Source: Ypsolopha sequella
Lineage: Eukaryota > Arthropoda > Insecta > Lepidoptera > Ypsolophidae
Direction: 5' to 3'
DNA: 64,000 nt
NCBI GenBank assembly: GCA_934047225.1
Contig: OW203988.1
Location: forward strand, 12,372,229-12,436,228
The position numbers were made by a program, and so were the translations under genes. Positions 37,801-52,800 of the stretch are shown here, piece after piece (position 1 is the stretch's first letter; each line of letters starts with the position of its first letter). Under the pieces are notes generated by a model that worked only from the letters and a program-made list of their open reading frames with translations, made no database searches and had not been told where the DNA came from.

Positions 37801-40800
37801 ATTTAATTCTATAATAAAAAAAAACAGTCGAAATAATCAAATTTGTAAAATTCTGAAAATGTCAAGTTGTATGATTTCTTTTTTGTTGTTACTGACTTGA
37901 TCAGACTTTGAATGACAAAATTATTCTTGTAATTCAAATACAACAGAAATAACAAATTTTCTATAAATAAAAAAAAAAACGATAATAAATAATAATACCT
38001 CTTCTGGCAACAAATGAAAAAAAAATGATAATGTCCTAATCTAACCTAATTTTGGCAGTCATTGCAACAGGGACGAGAATATCAGGCACACGGGCTTGTT
38101 ACATTCAGTACAACTGTAGGCAGTCTCTCTGTGCATTTGAAGACAGCTAGTGTACACGCTCTACGGCTTCCAGAGGTAATTTCTTGAACCTGGATATTTT
38201 CTGACCGGACATCCAGGTTTTGGCAACCTTTGGATACGGAACCCTAAAAAAAGATCGATTGCGCTGTCAGGATATTTGTATCCGTTTGTCTTGACGAAAC
38301 ACGTAAAGGCATTGTGTACATGCTGTGTATATTCTATATAGTTTTGTGAATGTAAGTTTGTTTCTTCTGTTATTTAGTTTGAATAGGTATGTTTTTCAAA
38401 AACGCCGCCTTTTCTAACTGTAAAGTTCCCAAAACAATAAGTGCTTTAGGAATACTAAGAGTTGAAGTCAGGTAGAATAAACCAGTGGCGTGCACAGAAC
38501 TTTTTGCTGGAAAAGCAAGCAATTGGTCAAGAATAACAATAAAAATATATGAAAAAATTTAAATATCACTTTAAAAAAAAAAGTTTGTACTGGAAATTTT
38601 CACTCTAGGGTAGACATCGTCTACCCTGGCGTCATACAATTTCACGCCACTCTAAATCCCTAATGAGATGTTGGCCAAGAGGTAACAGAGAGCATGTAGT
38701 CGGCAGGCCACTAGAGTGGGCTTATGATATCCAGGACCGGGAATGGTGGTGCAGAAAATAGGAGGTTCCAACCAGCGGTGCTCCAACTTACATATATATT
38801 TAAATGAAAAGAATATACTTTCTTTTTGTTCCGTGGTTTCTTCCTAAGGTTTATATGATGGAAAACATCACACAGGTATATGTGAAAATAATAATAATAA
38901 AGCTTTATCCGTTATACCATAAGGTGAAAAGAAAACATTTAAATATGACAACTTTAAGAAATATAGTCAAAAAAAGAGTGTCTTTTTAACGCTTATAAAG
39001 TGACTACTTCCTTATGACAAAATTCTTCTGTTTTACAAAGAAACGTCGCGTTTTCATACTCAGTTAATAAACATTTCCTTTCGTCTTTATTGTTCTTCGA
39101 AAGTTGTTTTGGATCGTTTTCGTTTCTTCCCCGATAGAACCATTAAAAGTTCCAGTCTGTTGAAAGTCGTGATAATACAAGAAAAAAGTGTCTTGGGAAC
39201 TACGCTACGAGGACATAATATTAAGATTATAACTGTGCCTAAACATGAGTACAAACAAAAAAAAATGACAGGTGCGAGTAGGGTTCGTGACCTGAGGGTT
39301 CCTTACCGTTATATCAAATAAGCAGGGACACGGACTTAAAAAATAAACCAAGAATAATATAATTTTCTTTACCTTCACCTTTTTTGGTTCTATATTTGAC
39401 GATATGTTATTTTGTGTGATATTTTATGTGATCAAGCATTAAAGCATTAGGGGCGTTAAATTTGTACTTGCAATTGTCGGAACTTGGTAAAACTTGGAAA
39501 GCATCTTGAAGAAAGCACTCTTGTACACAGTTCCATAATTATTGTTTATTTCTCCACACTACACCCAACCGGTTTCGAATATTTGTTCATTTTGTACATA
39601 AGCCTAGGACATGAACAACGCCATTCTTTCGAGGATTCGTTTGAAAAAATTCGAACTCTCCTTGTATTGAAAAAAATATATTTAATTTATTGATCTTTTA
39701 TCTAGGGATTCTAATTATAAACAATCTATTAAGATTTATAATTGTGTCAAAAAAAAAAAAAATCCGCCCTCTTTTTTTTCGTTTTCAAACGTTTGTTTCA
39801 AGAACGCAGTTTTTTAGTTTTTTTTCATAAAATAGGTAATATAAATATTAAGGGATTCTACTTAATACAATATTTTTTTCCCTACAAAATATTTCAACAT
39901 TAGCTAAAAACACACCAATTTGTTGTTTCACTGCGTGATCATTAGTATTACGCGTCCAAGAAAAAGAGGCCAATGAGCCAACATAAAATCGCCCTAACCA
40001 AAAGCAAATAAGTTCTTTGCCATTAGACTTACTGTGCTGGACGAGTAATAAAAAAAATGCTAGGGTAGGCCATCCTCTTACGGTCTTAAGAAATGAAAAC
40101 TACGTGCTATAAGCAAACAGTGTTGTTTACGGAGTGAGTGTTTTCTTCAAAACTAGGGGCGTTGACTTGATTTTCTTATAAAAAATATTAAGATTATTCT
40201 CATTCAATTTCAATTTATCATTCGAAGGTATGGAATGGAACCACAAAAAAACAAGTTTTAGGGATCATCATAAAAAATTATGAATTTTTACATGATCAAA
40301 GTCTTAAGAGGGATTTTGTAGGTCGTTTGCAGAGTATCGACAAGACGATAGGTCCTAGCTTGGTTTTGGCAGCTGAACTGCCTTTCTAGTGAAATTGTTA
40401 CCGTCCTACATAAAACCTCATATAATAACCCCGCACCCAACTAAAAAAGCGGTCAAATGCGAATCGGGCCTGAAAGAAAAATGTTGGTTCGTATTTGTCA
40501 CATTTACAAACTACTTTGCTTAAAAACATAATTTAAACAAATTCCAAATTCCTAAGAAGTTGAGTTTTTTGACACCATAACAAAAATAAATAGTCTAAAA
40601 CTTTGATAGCCCCCAATCTGTTTATTTTAGAAGACAAAACAAATAAAAATATTTTTCTTCTCTAATCAATGACATTCCACATGATGGGCAGGGAAATTTT
40701 TTTTTGGACCAAAGTTATTTAATTGAATTTCTAGTTCAATACTATATTTTACATTAAATATACTACAAAAAATTTTTATGTTTTTTTTTATGTGTATATA

Positions 40801-43800
40801 CTGATACATAGTATAATTCAGATATGAATACTGTAAAGTAATCTCAAGATATATTTTGGCTCCGATCTGGACCCGGCATTAGTTGAGTATCTGATTCAAT
40901 ATTAAACATTCTTCCTAAAAATGTCAAAATTTCTACGAGCTGGAGGCCCTTGAAATACGGACGGACGGACTGATAGACAGAGCGCAGAGTAATATTAATT
41001 AGTTCGTCGTTTTGACTTTGAGTACGGAACACTAATAATAATCATAAGTTAACAATGCGCTTGGGGACTTGAACAACTTTTTATCTAAACGTACAGTGGA
41101 GATCATGTCAAGCTATACACTTGCAGTACTAAATTAGCCCCTATAGTGAAGTGTATAAGATAGGTATAAAGTCTAATGTGTAAAGGTTGACGTGATTCCC
41201 ACTGTACTTATACATTGTTATAGCCGGGAAAAGCATTTCATTTTCGCATTAATTTCATTTCATACAGACGGGGAAGATTTATTTTTAGGGCTCGACGCAT
41301 TCTTTATTCATTGTTGTCAATTTTTTTAGCATCATTTGCGAGTATAACCTTTTATCTAAAAGCGTTTCTAAGGGATTAAATAACAGTTCTTTATTTCATA
41401 AAATTATAAAATCAACGGTATAGTTGAATAAAAACAGATTCTCTCTGATCAGTAACTTTTTCCGTTTGTCTATATATTTGCAAAAATCAAAACGTATTCG
41501 AGTGGACGTTTGCTGTTGTATTTCAATGTCCTATGTGTATCATGAGATATTTGAAGAATAAAAAGGACACATCAAGTCAGGACATACTATAGAAGAGTTA
41601 AAAAAAAAAGAAAAACCCATGTAAGTTCGCTAGCACGACAGGCTACCTATTGGTAGTTCTTATTGCGGTGTCATAGCCGCTAAAATGGTTTACAAATATG
41701 GAGCATGAACTGCTGATGCCTGTACTAATAAATAACTAACATCTATTAATTTCTAAGACACGATTTAATAATTATTATGTACATTAATAAGCGAAGTAAA
41801 CTTTTAAAATTTTAAAAATTAGGACAGGTCCCGGCAGTAAATAATGCACATCGTATCGTAGCGCCATCCCTGTCGCACGAATCACTAACAGTCCGGTGAC
41901 AGAGACGACGCTCTACGAAGTCGAAGATAGCCGATGTGCATTATTTACTGCCGGGTACTGTATCTACTTAGTATATAAAAATATTTGTATTATGAGTTAG
42001 AGTTACGACAAACATACATAGAGTTACGGCAGACTTTGGACAGGAATTTGCACGAGATAAAGTAATTCCACTAAACTTTGCGGAGTTTGAGCTCTCGAGA
42101 CTTAATAAGCTCTGAAACGATTTAACGCCGCGCTGTACACAGAGAATTCCTCGAAATAATTGACAAAATATTCATAAATTACATTTTGATTCTGGTTGAT
42201 AGCTTTTTGTTCATATTTCGAATATGAATCATGGAATATTGTAAGGAGGCCAACAGACGTTCAATTTTATAGCAAAATATTCACCTATTAGTGAATATTA
42301 GTTATTTAATGTTAGTTAATTTTGTTGCACAATAAATTGGTGTGAGAAATATTTCAATTAATGTTGTACAATAAATATTGCAACGTATATGGGGGGTAAT
42401 TGAAGAATAAATAGCATCTGTAGCAGTTATTATGTTATCGCAATAATTCGATTATCAACTATTACGATATGACATTAAAAAACGTGTCTTCACAGTTTGA
42501 TAAAATAATCGAATATTTATTGCAAAAAAAATATATAAACATGAATACAAAATAGGCAGAAGACAAAAAGTGTTTAACTCTATAAGAAACATCTTCCAGC
42601 TATGAGTGATAAACATAACAACGCAACTTATGGCTATTAAAACAGGGAAGAGTGTATAGAAAATTAATATTCCAATAATGATACATTATGAAAAAAAATT
42701 GGAAATAAAAAAACACAAGTCTCTTCTAAGAGATCAATTAAGTAGTACGTTGAGTATTTTACTTGTTATTGTCAGCGAAAAAGCATTTAAAGTTCCTCAA
42801 TATCAAAATGGTAAGTTTGTACCTCTATAATGCTTAGAAAATAAATTTTCTTAGTCATCAACTCATCACAATGTAGACAGAATGAAGGATGTCTTGAATA
42901 AAAAGAGTAACTGTAAAAGAAGGGTTTTTGAGTATAGGCTTATTCAACAGTTATGTCGCGTACGTTACTTCTATTATCTATTAATCAGATGTACGCAAAG
43001 AATAATTAATCTGACTTTTTTAACTGTAGGTATTTGTCATCCACATAAATGTACGTAGGTCTTCTGGACAACTTTCGAAGTTAAGGGTCGGTATAATGTC
43101 AGATGCACAATTTCAAATGAGCATAAAACATTGTGTAACTTGGTCAATTGGTTTAATAAAAATAATATAGATAATAGACTATAGGGCTGATATTCGTGCA
43201 GAAGCAAAAACGCAAAAGCTTTAAGTTCGGTCGATAGAAAAAAATTACGAAGTTACCTCTATATTTCATGTTTTTCGAGTGTTAAAGGACCTTTCTTAAA
43301 ACAGTTTGCCTTGAAATTTGTATTAAAAATAAGAAAACAAATGACCCCGTATAATTGCACGGGGATTTTGAATAATTCTGTTTCGTTTTCATTTAATTTA
43401 ACATCTAAGAATTGGCGCTTACGTCGATTTATTCTGAGACAAGGCGGCGACAAGATATCTCGGTCGCACGCGCTTTTTGTTCAATGCTTTGTTTCGTCAC
43501 TCACCCGTCGGTCAGTTGTGATCGCTCCGTTGAGACGGGAGGGCTACGTTTTTGCGCTCTCGACGTCCCGGTTTCGTAATTTAAATAAATCTCGTAATTT
43601 GAAACATGGGAAATGAATGCAACCAATGTAAAAAATGGAATAAAAATGTTTTACGAGTGAAAATAAAGCAGTGGATGAAAGTAATGCAAAGGTACGCCAT
43701 TACTTAACAAAATAAGTAGATAGGTCATGTTTTATTAAAGATGTTGAACTAAAGGTTGTCTCAATGGACTAATGAATATCGCTATGTTTTTCGTCTGAGG

Positions 43801-46800
43801 TATTTTTTTAGCTTACAATTTATTATCACAATAAATATGGTTGATGGATGTGGAAGAGGCGAAAGAGTTGTGTCTGGATCGTAGCAGATGGAAATCTGTA
43901 GTCTCTGCCTAGCTGCCTACCCCTCTGGGAGACGATATAGATAGATAGATAGTATCGACGTATTGCCGTATCGTTGTATCGACGTATCCCCGTATCGACA
44001 TATCGACGTATCGACGTATCGGCGTATCCCCGTATCGACGTATCGACGTATCGACGTATCGGCGTATTGACGTATCGTTGTATCGTTGTATCGACGTATC
44101 GACGTATCGACGTATCGGCGTATTGACGTATCGTTGTATCGACGTATCGTTGTATCGTCGTATCGTCGTATCGACGTATCGGCGTATCGACGTATCGGCG
44201 TATCGACGTATCGTTGTATCGACGTATCCCCGTATCGACGTATCGTCGTATCGACGTATCGTTGTATCGACGTATCCCCGTATCGACATATCGACGTATC
44301 GACGTATCGGCGTATCGACGTATCCCCGTATCGACGTATCGACGTATCGGCGTATTGACGTATCGTTGTATCGACGTATCCCCGTATCGACGTATCGTCG
44401 TATCGACGTATCGGCGTATCGACGTATCGACGTATCGTTGTATCGACGTATCCTCGTATCGTCGTATCGACGTATCGGCGTATCGACGTATCGTTGTATC
44501 GACGTATCCCCGAATCGATGTATCGACGTATCGACGTATCGGCGTATTGACGTATCGTTGTATCGACGTATCCCCGTATCGACGTATCGTCGTATCGACG
44601 TATCGACGTATCGGCGTATCGACGTATTGACGTATCGACGTATCGGCGTATCGACGTATCGTTGTATCGACGTATCCCCGTATCGACGTATCGGCGTATT
44701 GACGTATCGTTGTATCGACGTATCCCCGTATCGACGTATCGGCGTATCGACGTATCGTTGTATCGACGTATCGTTGTATCGTCGTATCCTCGTATCGTCG
44801 TATCCTCGTATCGACGTATCGTCGTATCGACGTATCGGCGTATCGACGTATCCTCGTATCGACGTATCGACGTATTGCCGTATCGTCGTATCGTCGTATC
44901 CCCGTATCGACGTATCGTCGTATCGACGTATCGACGTATCGTTGTATCGACGTATCGTCGTATCGACGTATCGACGTATCGGCGTATCGACGTATCGTTG
45001 TATCGATGTATCGTTGTATCGACGTATCGTCGTATCGACGTATCGGCGTATCGACGTATCGGCGTATCGACGTATCCCCGTATCGACGTATCGTCGTATC
45101 GACGTATTGTTGTATCGACGTATCCCCGTATCGACGTATCGACGTATCGTTGTATCGACGTATCCCCGTATCGACGTATCGTCGTATCGACGTATCGACG
45201 TATCGTTGTATCGACGTATCGTCGTATCGACGTATCGACGTATCGGCGTATCGACGTATCGTTGTATCGATGTATCGTTGTATCGACGTATCGTCGTATC
45301 GACGTATCGGCGTATCGACGTATCGGCGTATCGACGTATCCCCGTATCGACGTATCGTCGTATCGACGTATTGTTGTATCGACGTATCCCCGTATCGACG
45401 TATCGACGTATCGTTGTATCGACGTATCCCCGTATCGACGTATCGGTGTATTGACGTATCGTTGTATCGACGTATCCCCGTATCGACGTATCGTCGTATC
45501 GACGTATCGGCGTATCGACGTATCGGCGTATCGACGTATCGTTGTATTGACGTATCGTTGTATCGACGTATCGTCGCATCGACGTATCGTTGTATCATAA
45601 TCGTTATCATTATCTTTGCAAGTATGACTTTCGAAAAATAAAATTTTGAAATATAAAAATTAGATGCAAACACAATTACGCAAAAAAATGCCATTGCGAA
45701 CAAACCGTTTTGTCAACTGGGTTGAATTTTATACATCGTAGATGCATTATACTTATTATTGAAAACTAGCACGTGCACGGGTTAATGACCGCGGATCCAC
45801 ACCGCTCGTGGGAGCTAAGAAATAGCGCTCGCGGCCGGTGACGGCCGGTCGCGCAAACAGTTGAGGTGCGGGGATGCGGGGGCAAAATCACTAATTTGTC
45901 CAGGTTTATACGCAGCCTTAAATTCCTTATTTAAATTATGTATTTATTTCTCCTATGAGCAGATTGGGGGCATAAGCAAATTAGGACATAAGAAATTTAA
46001 TAGCAAGTGCGGTATCATTGATCGGGCGTTACTGCGTACTTTTCTCAATTCACTTATTGAGAAAACCACACTGCAACTTCATTCTTTAGTTTCTGAAAGT
46101 GATCTAAATTCAAAATTGTTCTAAAATATGGAGAATATTGGAGAAGTGTGAGAATAAAACATAAAAAAACAGAGAGCCAGTTTATTATTAACGTACACGT
46201 AAAAATCGTATTTGCACTTGACCGACTTTTTTTCCTATGATGCCACTCACGAAAGGGGTCAATCTTAAACCAAATACTGAAAAGACGCAGGTACATATCG
46301 AGTTAAGCTAAGTAATTAAGCCAAACAGCTCTAAAATCAAAAGGAAGCAATATTAATACGATTTATCCACCGTTAATAAAATAATTGGTTCCATCGTGAT
46401 TTACGTTATGTACCTGTCATTATTTAACCTGCGTAATTAATCAAACTTTATAATTTAATAAAGTAGTATAATTTCGTAACTTATGATTCCCCTAAGGTGT
46501 AAACATTAATTAATTACAGACTGTAAAAGGAAAAAGACTATATGAGACATGTAGACAAAGATATATATATGTTTTTCTTTTTTTCATGAACCTGAATTCC
46601 TGCTGTCTTGTATCTTCTTATCCCTTGGTTAAAGTAGATATAAGTCATGTGTATAGTACAAGTTTTATGTTGAAAAAAAAAGACATGATCTTGCTAAGTT
46701 TCTTGCCCATCTTCTTAGCAAGACTAATCGAATGGGCGGAGGTAGGCATGTATTTATATATGTAACCTATTAGTATGCAGTATATAGGATGGGATTTGGT

Positions 46801-49800
46801 CGGCCGCCTGGATTCGTGCTGGGTGTTCGGTTGGTGATCATTGAACCTTGTTCCTGGTCCCTGGCCGGGTCTTCGATATGGGTTCAGGCGGTTGATTCGA
46901 TTTTACCTTGTATAATATATATTTTACCTATCATTTTAATCGTATATATATTGCTACATAAATTAAATAAACTATTAATTTAGCTCATGTATATTTATTA
47001 TTTTATTACATATATTGTTTTATTAGATTAAATTTGACGTGTAAAAAGTGTATATATTTATACCTGCTTTGCAAAATAAACTATTTGAATTTGAATTTGA
47101 ATCAAACTTTTGTCGTTGTATAAATTTTACAAGCTTCTTTCATTCTGTATAGTGTATAGTCAGGTGATAGCCCATTAATATATTCTATCTTCACGTCGTA
47201 CATATGCTTTATTCATTAACTGGACTCTACAATAGGGTGTCTTTTATGTGTCTTATTATAGGCCTCTTTGAATAAACTTTATATTCTAGTTACGTCCTTT
47301 AATCACTTGAGGTTTTAAGGCCACTTTTATACCTTTGGTGATACGTCGTGAGGTTTTACCTCCCTTCCCTTCCAACATCACGTAAAATAAAATTCATGTA
47401 ATAAAATTCTTCTGAAAAAACATACTTAATATTAATAAAATTGAGAATTTACACATTAAATGATTTTTTTTCGTTGCACGAAAAAATACGCGTGATTGTC
47501 ATATTTTCCCCTCCCCCCATCGTGATAGATCGTGATGTTTTTCTGACCCCGTCCCCTCCCTGTCGTCCCCTCATGTGATTAAAGGACGACCCCTTACCCC
47601 AAAGTTTTTAAGCTTCTGTGCTCCAAATTTCAGAAAATCTCTGGTTTAAGCTATGGCTGTAGGAATTCACCCCAAACCCTCTGATTGAGCGTTTGGCATT
47701 ACACTCACCGAGCTACCTACACCTTCAAACTTATTTTGTAATCTTACTTTCTGTGTTAATGAACTGTACATTTTTCAAACATTATAATTTCATGGACCTT
47801 TACAGGAGGAAAATCACCACATGGTAGAGTAATTTTACAAAATTATTCGTCATTAAAAGTTTAAATGTTCATATCCAAAACGTTTGTACACTGAAACATA
47901 CTTTACCCTACTTTAAAATCCCCGGAAAATATAATCTCCAAATACACATGTATCCTATGTCTCAATGTTTCATAGGTAAATACGCGGCAATTACAGAAAA
48001 CTTTTTATTTACAGGATTACGCCACACGCGTTTTTCAGCAATAGAAAGAGAAAAAAAGTCAAGTTCGCTAAACATTAGAAACATACAAAGTACGGTACAG
48101 ATCGGTAGCGTATTTGGTATAGTATCAGTGCTCTGCTAAAGAACCTACGAATCAAAGTTTGTATAGGAAATTTTCACTCTAGGGTAGACATTGTCTACCC
48201 TGGAGTCATACAAATATTTTTTTTTCAAAGTGATATTTAAATTTTTTCATATATTTTTTATTGTTATTCTTGACCAATTGCTTGCTTTTCCAGCAAAAAG
48301 TTCTGTGCACGCCACTGATCGTTTGGTATGTAACAAAATATGTACGGACCGGCATGACAACAGGCTACTCATCGGCAGTTCTTATTTCGGAGTCATAGCC
48401 GTTAAAATCATTTACAAATAGGGAGCTTGAACAGCAGGTGTCTGTACACAGTTGTTATGTTTTTGTTTTCTACTGATAAACCTTGTCTAACGGAACCTTC
48501 GGTTTTCTAGTTCAACTTACGTTGAACGTTGATTTTGTCTTAATAATTTCTAAGAACATCCTATTGGTAACATACAAAAGACTTAATTTTCACTAATTGT
48601 TTTGCTATGGATTAAATAAACGAATATGCATTGTTTATCTCTGCCAATGGCAAAGTCATTGAGTCAATTTGCATAGTCTAATCTGGATTAGAGTAAAAAA
48701 ATAAGAAAACCGTTGAAAAGTGGGCGTTGTAAATGGCGACATTAGTTTGGTCCAAAAAGGGAGAGTTTATGGGACGGACTCATTTAAGGATTTTACAGTT
48801 AGTGCTGTGACATTGCAAAATCCAAAGTCACGAAGTTTAGGTCGTTGACCCTAAATTGTCTAGATTTGATTGATGGTGACTTAGTGAGCGACATAAACAT
48901 TCATTTATAACGATTAAATGTCACTATTTATGAATGAAAGCTTCAGATACTGGGTCGGAACAGTGCGCAAGCGTACTAACAATGATGGGGATTATTACAA
49001 TGATTATTGATAATATTACAAATGATTGATTGTGAATTAAAATTCTATCAATACTCCTACGCAGTAGAGAAGATACTTGTATAACGTGACTTTTGTTCAT
49101 ATAGCCAAATTCATACTGGAGACTCGGTAAGTGAAAAACGCAAAATAACCTTTAGGCTTCCTATACAAATTGACTCGGAGTTATTCGTAAATTAGAAAAC
49201 ATTTCTTGTCGTATTCTGCTAAATAGGTAATTGAACCTCGGTCCTGATTACTTACCGAGTCTACAGTATGAATATGGCTATATAAATATTTTTTTTCCCA
49301 CTTTTGTATTGGAAATACTTTGATTATTAAAAAATTGTTTTATTTTTTTATGCCGTGGTATGTGGGCAAATTAATGCTATTTTTATGCCAAATTTCAAGT
49401 CTTTATATTTAACGGTGCTATAGTTATGAGGCTGTGACATACGGACGGACGAACAACGGAGTCTCACCATAAAGGTTCCTTTTGTACCTTTTAGGTACTA
49501 CGGAACCCTAAAAATAGTCATATGAGTTTATGAATATGGTGTCTGAGGTCTGTTATGCAAAATAAAAAGGTGGTTCTTAGCTGAGATGCGATAGTATGGC
49601 GAAAATCTGAACTCTATGAAAATTTTGTTGTAGAAAATTTGTCAATCGGAAATGAAAACTTCTTCTTTTTTCATGTTCTAGAACAAAGTTGATTGAAAAG
49701 TATTTTTGACGTATTTTTTTTATCTAAATGTTTCTACATCATAAATGTTTGAGCCTCGCTTTTTTATATACAGCAAATTCTAATAACGCGACGCGTGGGC

Positions 49801-52800
49801 GTACCTTTTCAATTAGGAAAATAGGGTCGTATTAGTAGGTAATATAATAGTAGTTTATGCTACTAGGGCGAAAAGGAATAAATTACGAGGACGATTTAAA
49901 ACACGAGCGTAGCGAGTGTTTTAAACGTAACCGAGTAATTTATTGCTTTTACGCCCGTGTATCATACTACATTTTTCAATGCATAGTGTGAGGAAATGAA
50001 AACAAATATAATCTTGTGAACTTTAAATTATAATTAATGATTAAACGAACTTACCTGTACGTGAAGTTCAATCATAATTATACGAAGTGCTTCGTCCGAA
50101 GACATTAGATATAAGTACACATGTAGTATCACACATCGTGTGGCCATTCCTGCACTATAGTTGAAAGAAAAAAACAATCTACCTACATTTTTTTTTTTTT
50201 TTTCGTCTGTAGGTAGTTACTGTTCCGACCGCCGATCATCATTTAGTTTAGAGCTACCATATCATGTTATTTTCACGACGTCTTTTGGGATTAATTGAAC
50301 ATTTAGGGGGGGAGGGATCTAATGTCTTCGGACGAAGCACTTCGTATAATTATGATTGAACTTCACGTACAGGTAAGTTCGTTTAATCATTAATTATACT
50401 CGTGCTTCGTCCTCGAGATTAGATATAAGTACACATGTAGATATTTAGAGATTTGTAGTCGTGAAAAAAGAAGCAGCTGCTTTAAGGGTGACTCCCTCAT
50501 AATCCCATGTCTCATTTATTATTTAAACAAAATATTTACTTTAAGTTCTTAATTCCATAACACAAATATATGTAATTAATATGTGTAATTAACTAAAAAA
50601 ATTTAGATTACATTCATGTTTATTCCTTATTACAAACATTTGGTGAGAAGCATTTGTAATACGGTAAAAATTTAAAATTGAACAAAAACAAGTCATACTG
50701 ACTTATTATTTATTAATTGAAGGAATCATTAATAATACTTCTGGCAAATGTTGAAAAATTGCTATGAATATCTCTATTATAAAATTTGGAAAATGCGGTG
50801 GAGCTACTGCTTCATCCCGCAGTTTTACGAATTGTTTCAATATTTACGCCTTGTTAGCTTCTGAGGTGGCCGCATGCCTCAATGTCAATATCACTCTCCT
50901 CTAATGTCCGCTTAATCCATCGACTGATGGTTTGTACAGTTACTGATAAACAAATTTTTGGAATGACGTACACCTTCAGTAATTTTTAAGTATGCTAATA
51001 ACGTTTTTCCTGGCGTATTTTAAGATTTTCTTCAAAAATAAAAAAGGTAAATTTAGATATAGTTGGAAAGATCCTACTCTCTAAATCAGGAATCATAATA
51101 GTGATTTTATCTGAATGTATTGTTATGTTTTTAATGTTTATTTTTGTAATGGTTTGTGCTGATGAGCAGTAACCAGTGCCAAAAAAGTGACTAGTTTTTT
51201 AGTAAGCTTTTCTAAGCCTAGAATTTCGTTAAGGTATCATCCAGCTAAGAAAAGTAAGACCTGAGATTTGTACCACATTACGTTGTACTTGGGCTTTGTT
51301 GCACGTAGCCGAAATATGCCCTTGAAAAAATGTTTTAAGTTTTTATCTCTTCCAAAAACTTGTTCAAAAAATAAGGGATAGTGCAGATCTGCAACTATTC
51401 AAAGTGCTATTATACTGAGCACCTTCTTGAAAAAGATAAGTCAAAAATTTAATGATATATATTATTTGGTATTGACGCCTCATAAAAAACTAAATTTTGT
51501 TCATTACAAAATGTGAACCACTTCTTCAAGCAAACATCGTACTGTTTTATTGAGTAATCAAAATCAAGAGTTATTGAGTTAAAGAGAGGCTAACATTACA
51601 TGTGTTGACTCTTGTGAGAACCCTTTTCCAAACATCGAGCTCCTGACAATACTCCGGCAACCAAGGTAAGCTGTCGGTGAACGTAGAGTTCAGAAATTTT
51701 AAGTTGATTAAATATGGGTACCATGGCTGCGTCGGCCAATATGGGATAACAAGAATACCTTTAGCTTTGTCGTTTGCAAATTTTTATTTTTAGAATGAGA
51801 GAAAATGGTGGAAATCCATAAAAGTAAAAAATGCGACCATGGCACTGTGAAAGCGAATAGAAAAAACATCTGGATCTTTGTGCCATGATATATATTTCTC
51901 GCATTTTTTTTTTTATTCGACTATCGAAGGTACCTATTTCGGGATATCCAAATTTAGATGGTATCCTTCTAAGGCTCTATCGGAGAATTCCCACTCGATA
52001 TCTGGATGTATAAGTCTCGACTCAGCATCCGCAACAGAATTATCAGCCGAACTTATATACGATGCATATACATTTATCTGTCGAGCTTCACACCACTGGC
52101 ATAAGTCTCGACGCCTGCGTCGGGTAGGGAAACTGTACACCGCCTATACGATTAACGTATGCAATCGCGGTTGTACTATCGATAAGTAATATAATCTGAC
52201 AATTGTGACAGTTATGGCGAAAACATTTAACCCAAAATAAACTGCCAAGATCTCTAATTCATTAATATGTTTCAATTGCTCTTCCGCACTCCACAATCCA
52301 CTAGCAATCTCTCCATCGCACGCGGCCCTCCATCCCCCCTTAGTTGAGGCATCGCTAAAGATTTACAAGGAGTAGAATGGTCTATTGACAGCTGCAGACC
52401 ACCAATTAAAATCACTAGAAAGATATTCAGTAAAGCCAGCTGTATTCGATAGCTGGGCACACCGATGTAAGCAGACCCAACAATTTTGCAAATTCGCAAA
52501 CTTTACATCTTTTTAGCTTGCGGAATTTTTGTATCTGTTTACGTACCTTACAAATTTTTTCGAGAGACAACGTCACTTGAAAATTTTCGGAATGTATAAT
52601 GAAGCCTAAGAACTTATGATTAGTACTTGGCTTTAAGGTACTTTTGTCATAATTTATAATGAAACCTAAAGCTTGCAACAAGTATTTTGTATCATTTAGA
52701 TTATTTAAGCATGCTTTATAAATAGATTCTATAAGACAGGTCATCAAGAACGTTAAATTCATATAGTTCTTGGTCCCATATTAATTTTAAGTACTTTTTT

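Noticed and set aside
43933..45599. CRISPR-like or telomeric array
   Set aside because: There are no spacers, and the unit is not the insect telomere TTAGG.
43826..45703. 625-, 556- and 458-residue open frames with RRYVDTSI or YRRIDVS repeats
   Set aside because: They are translations of the 8-bp satellite; open in several frames on both strands and without a normal start context or splice signals.
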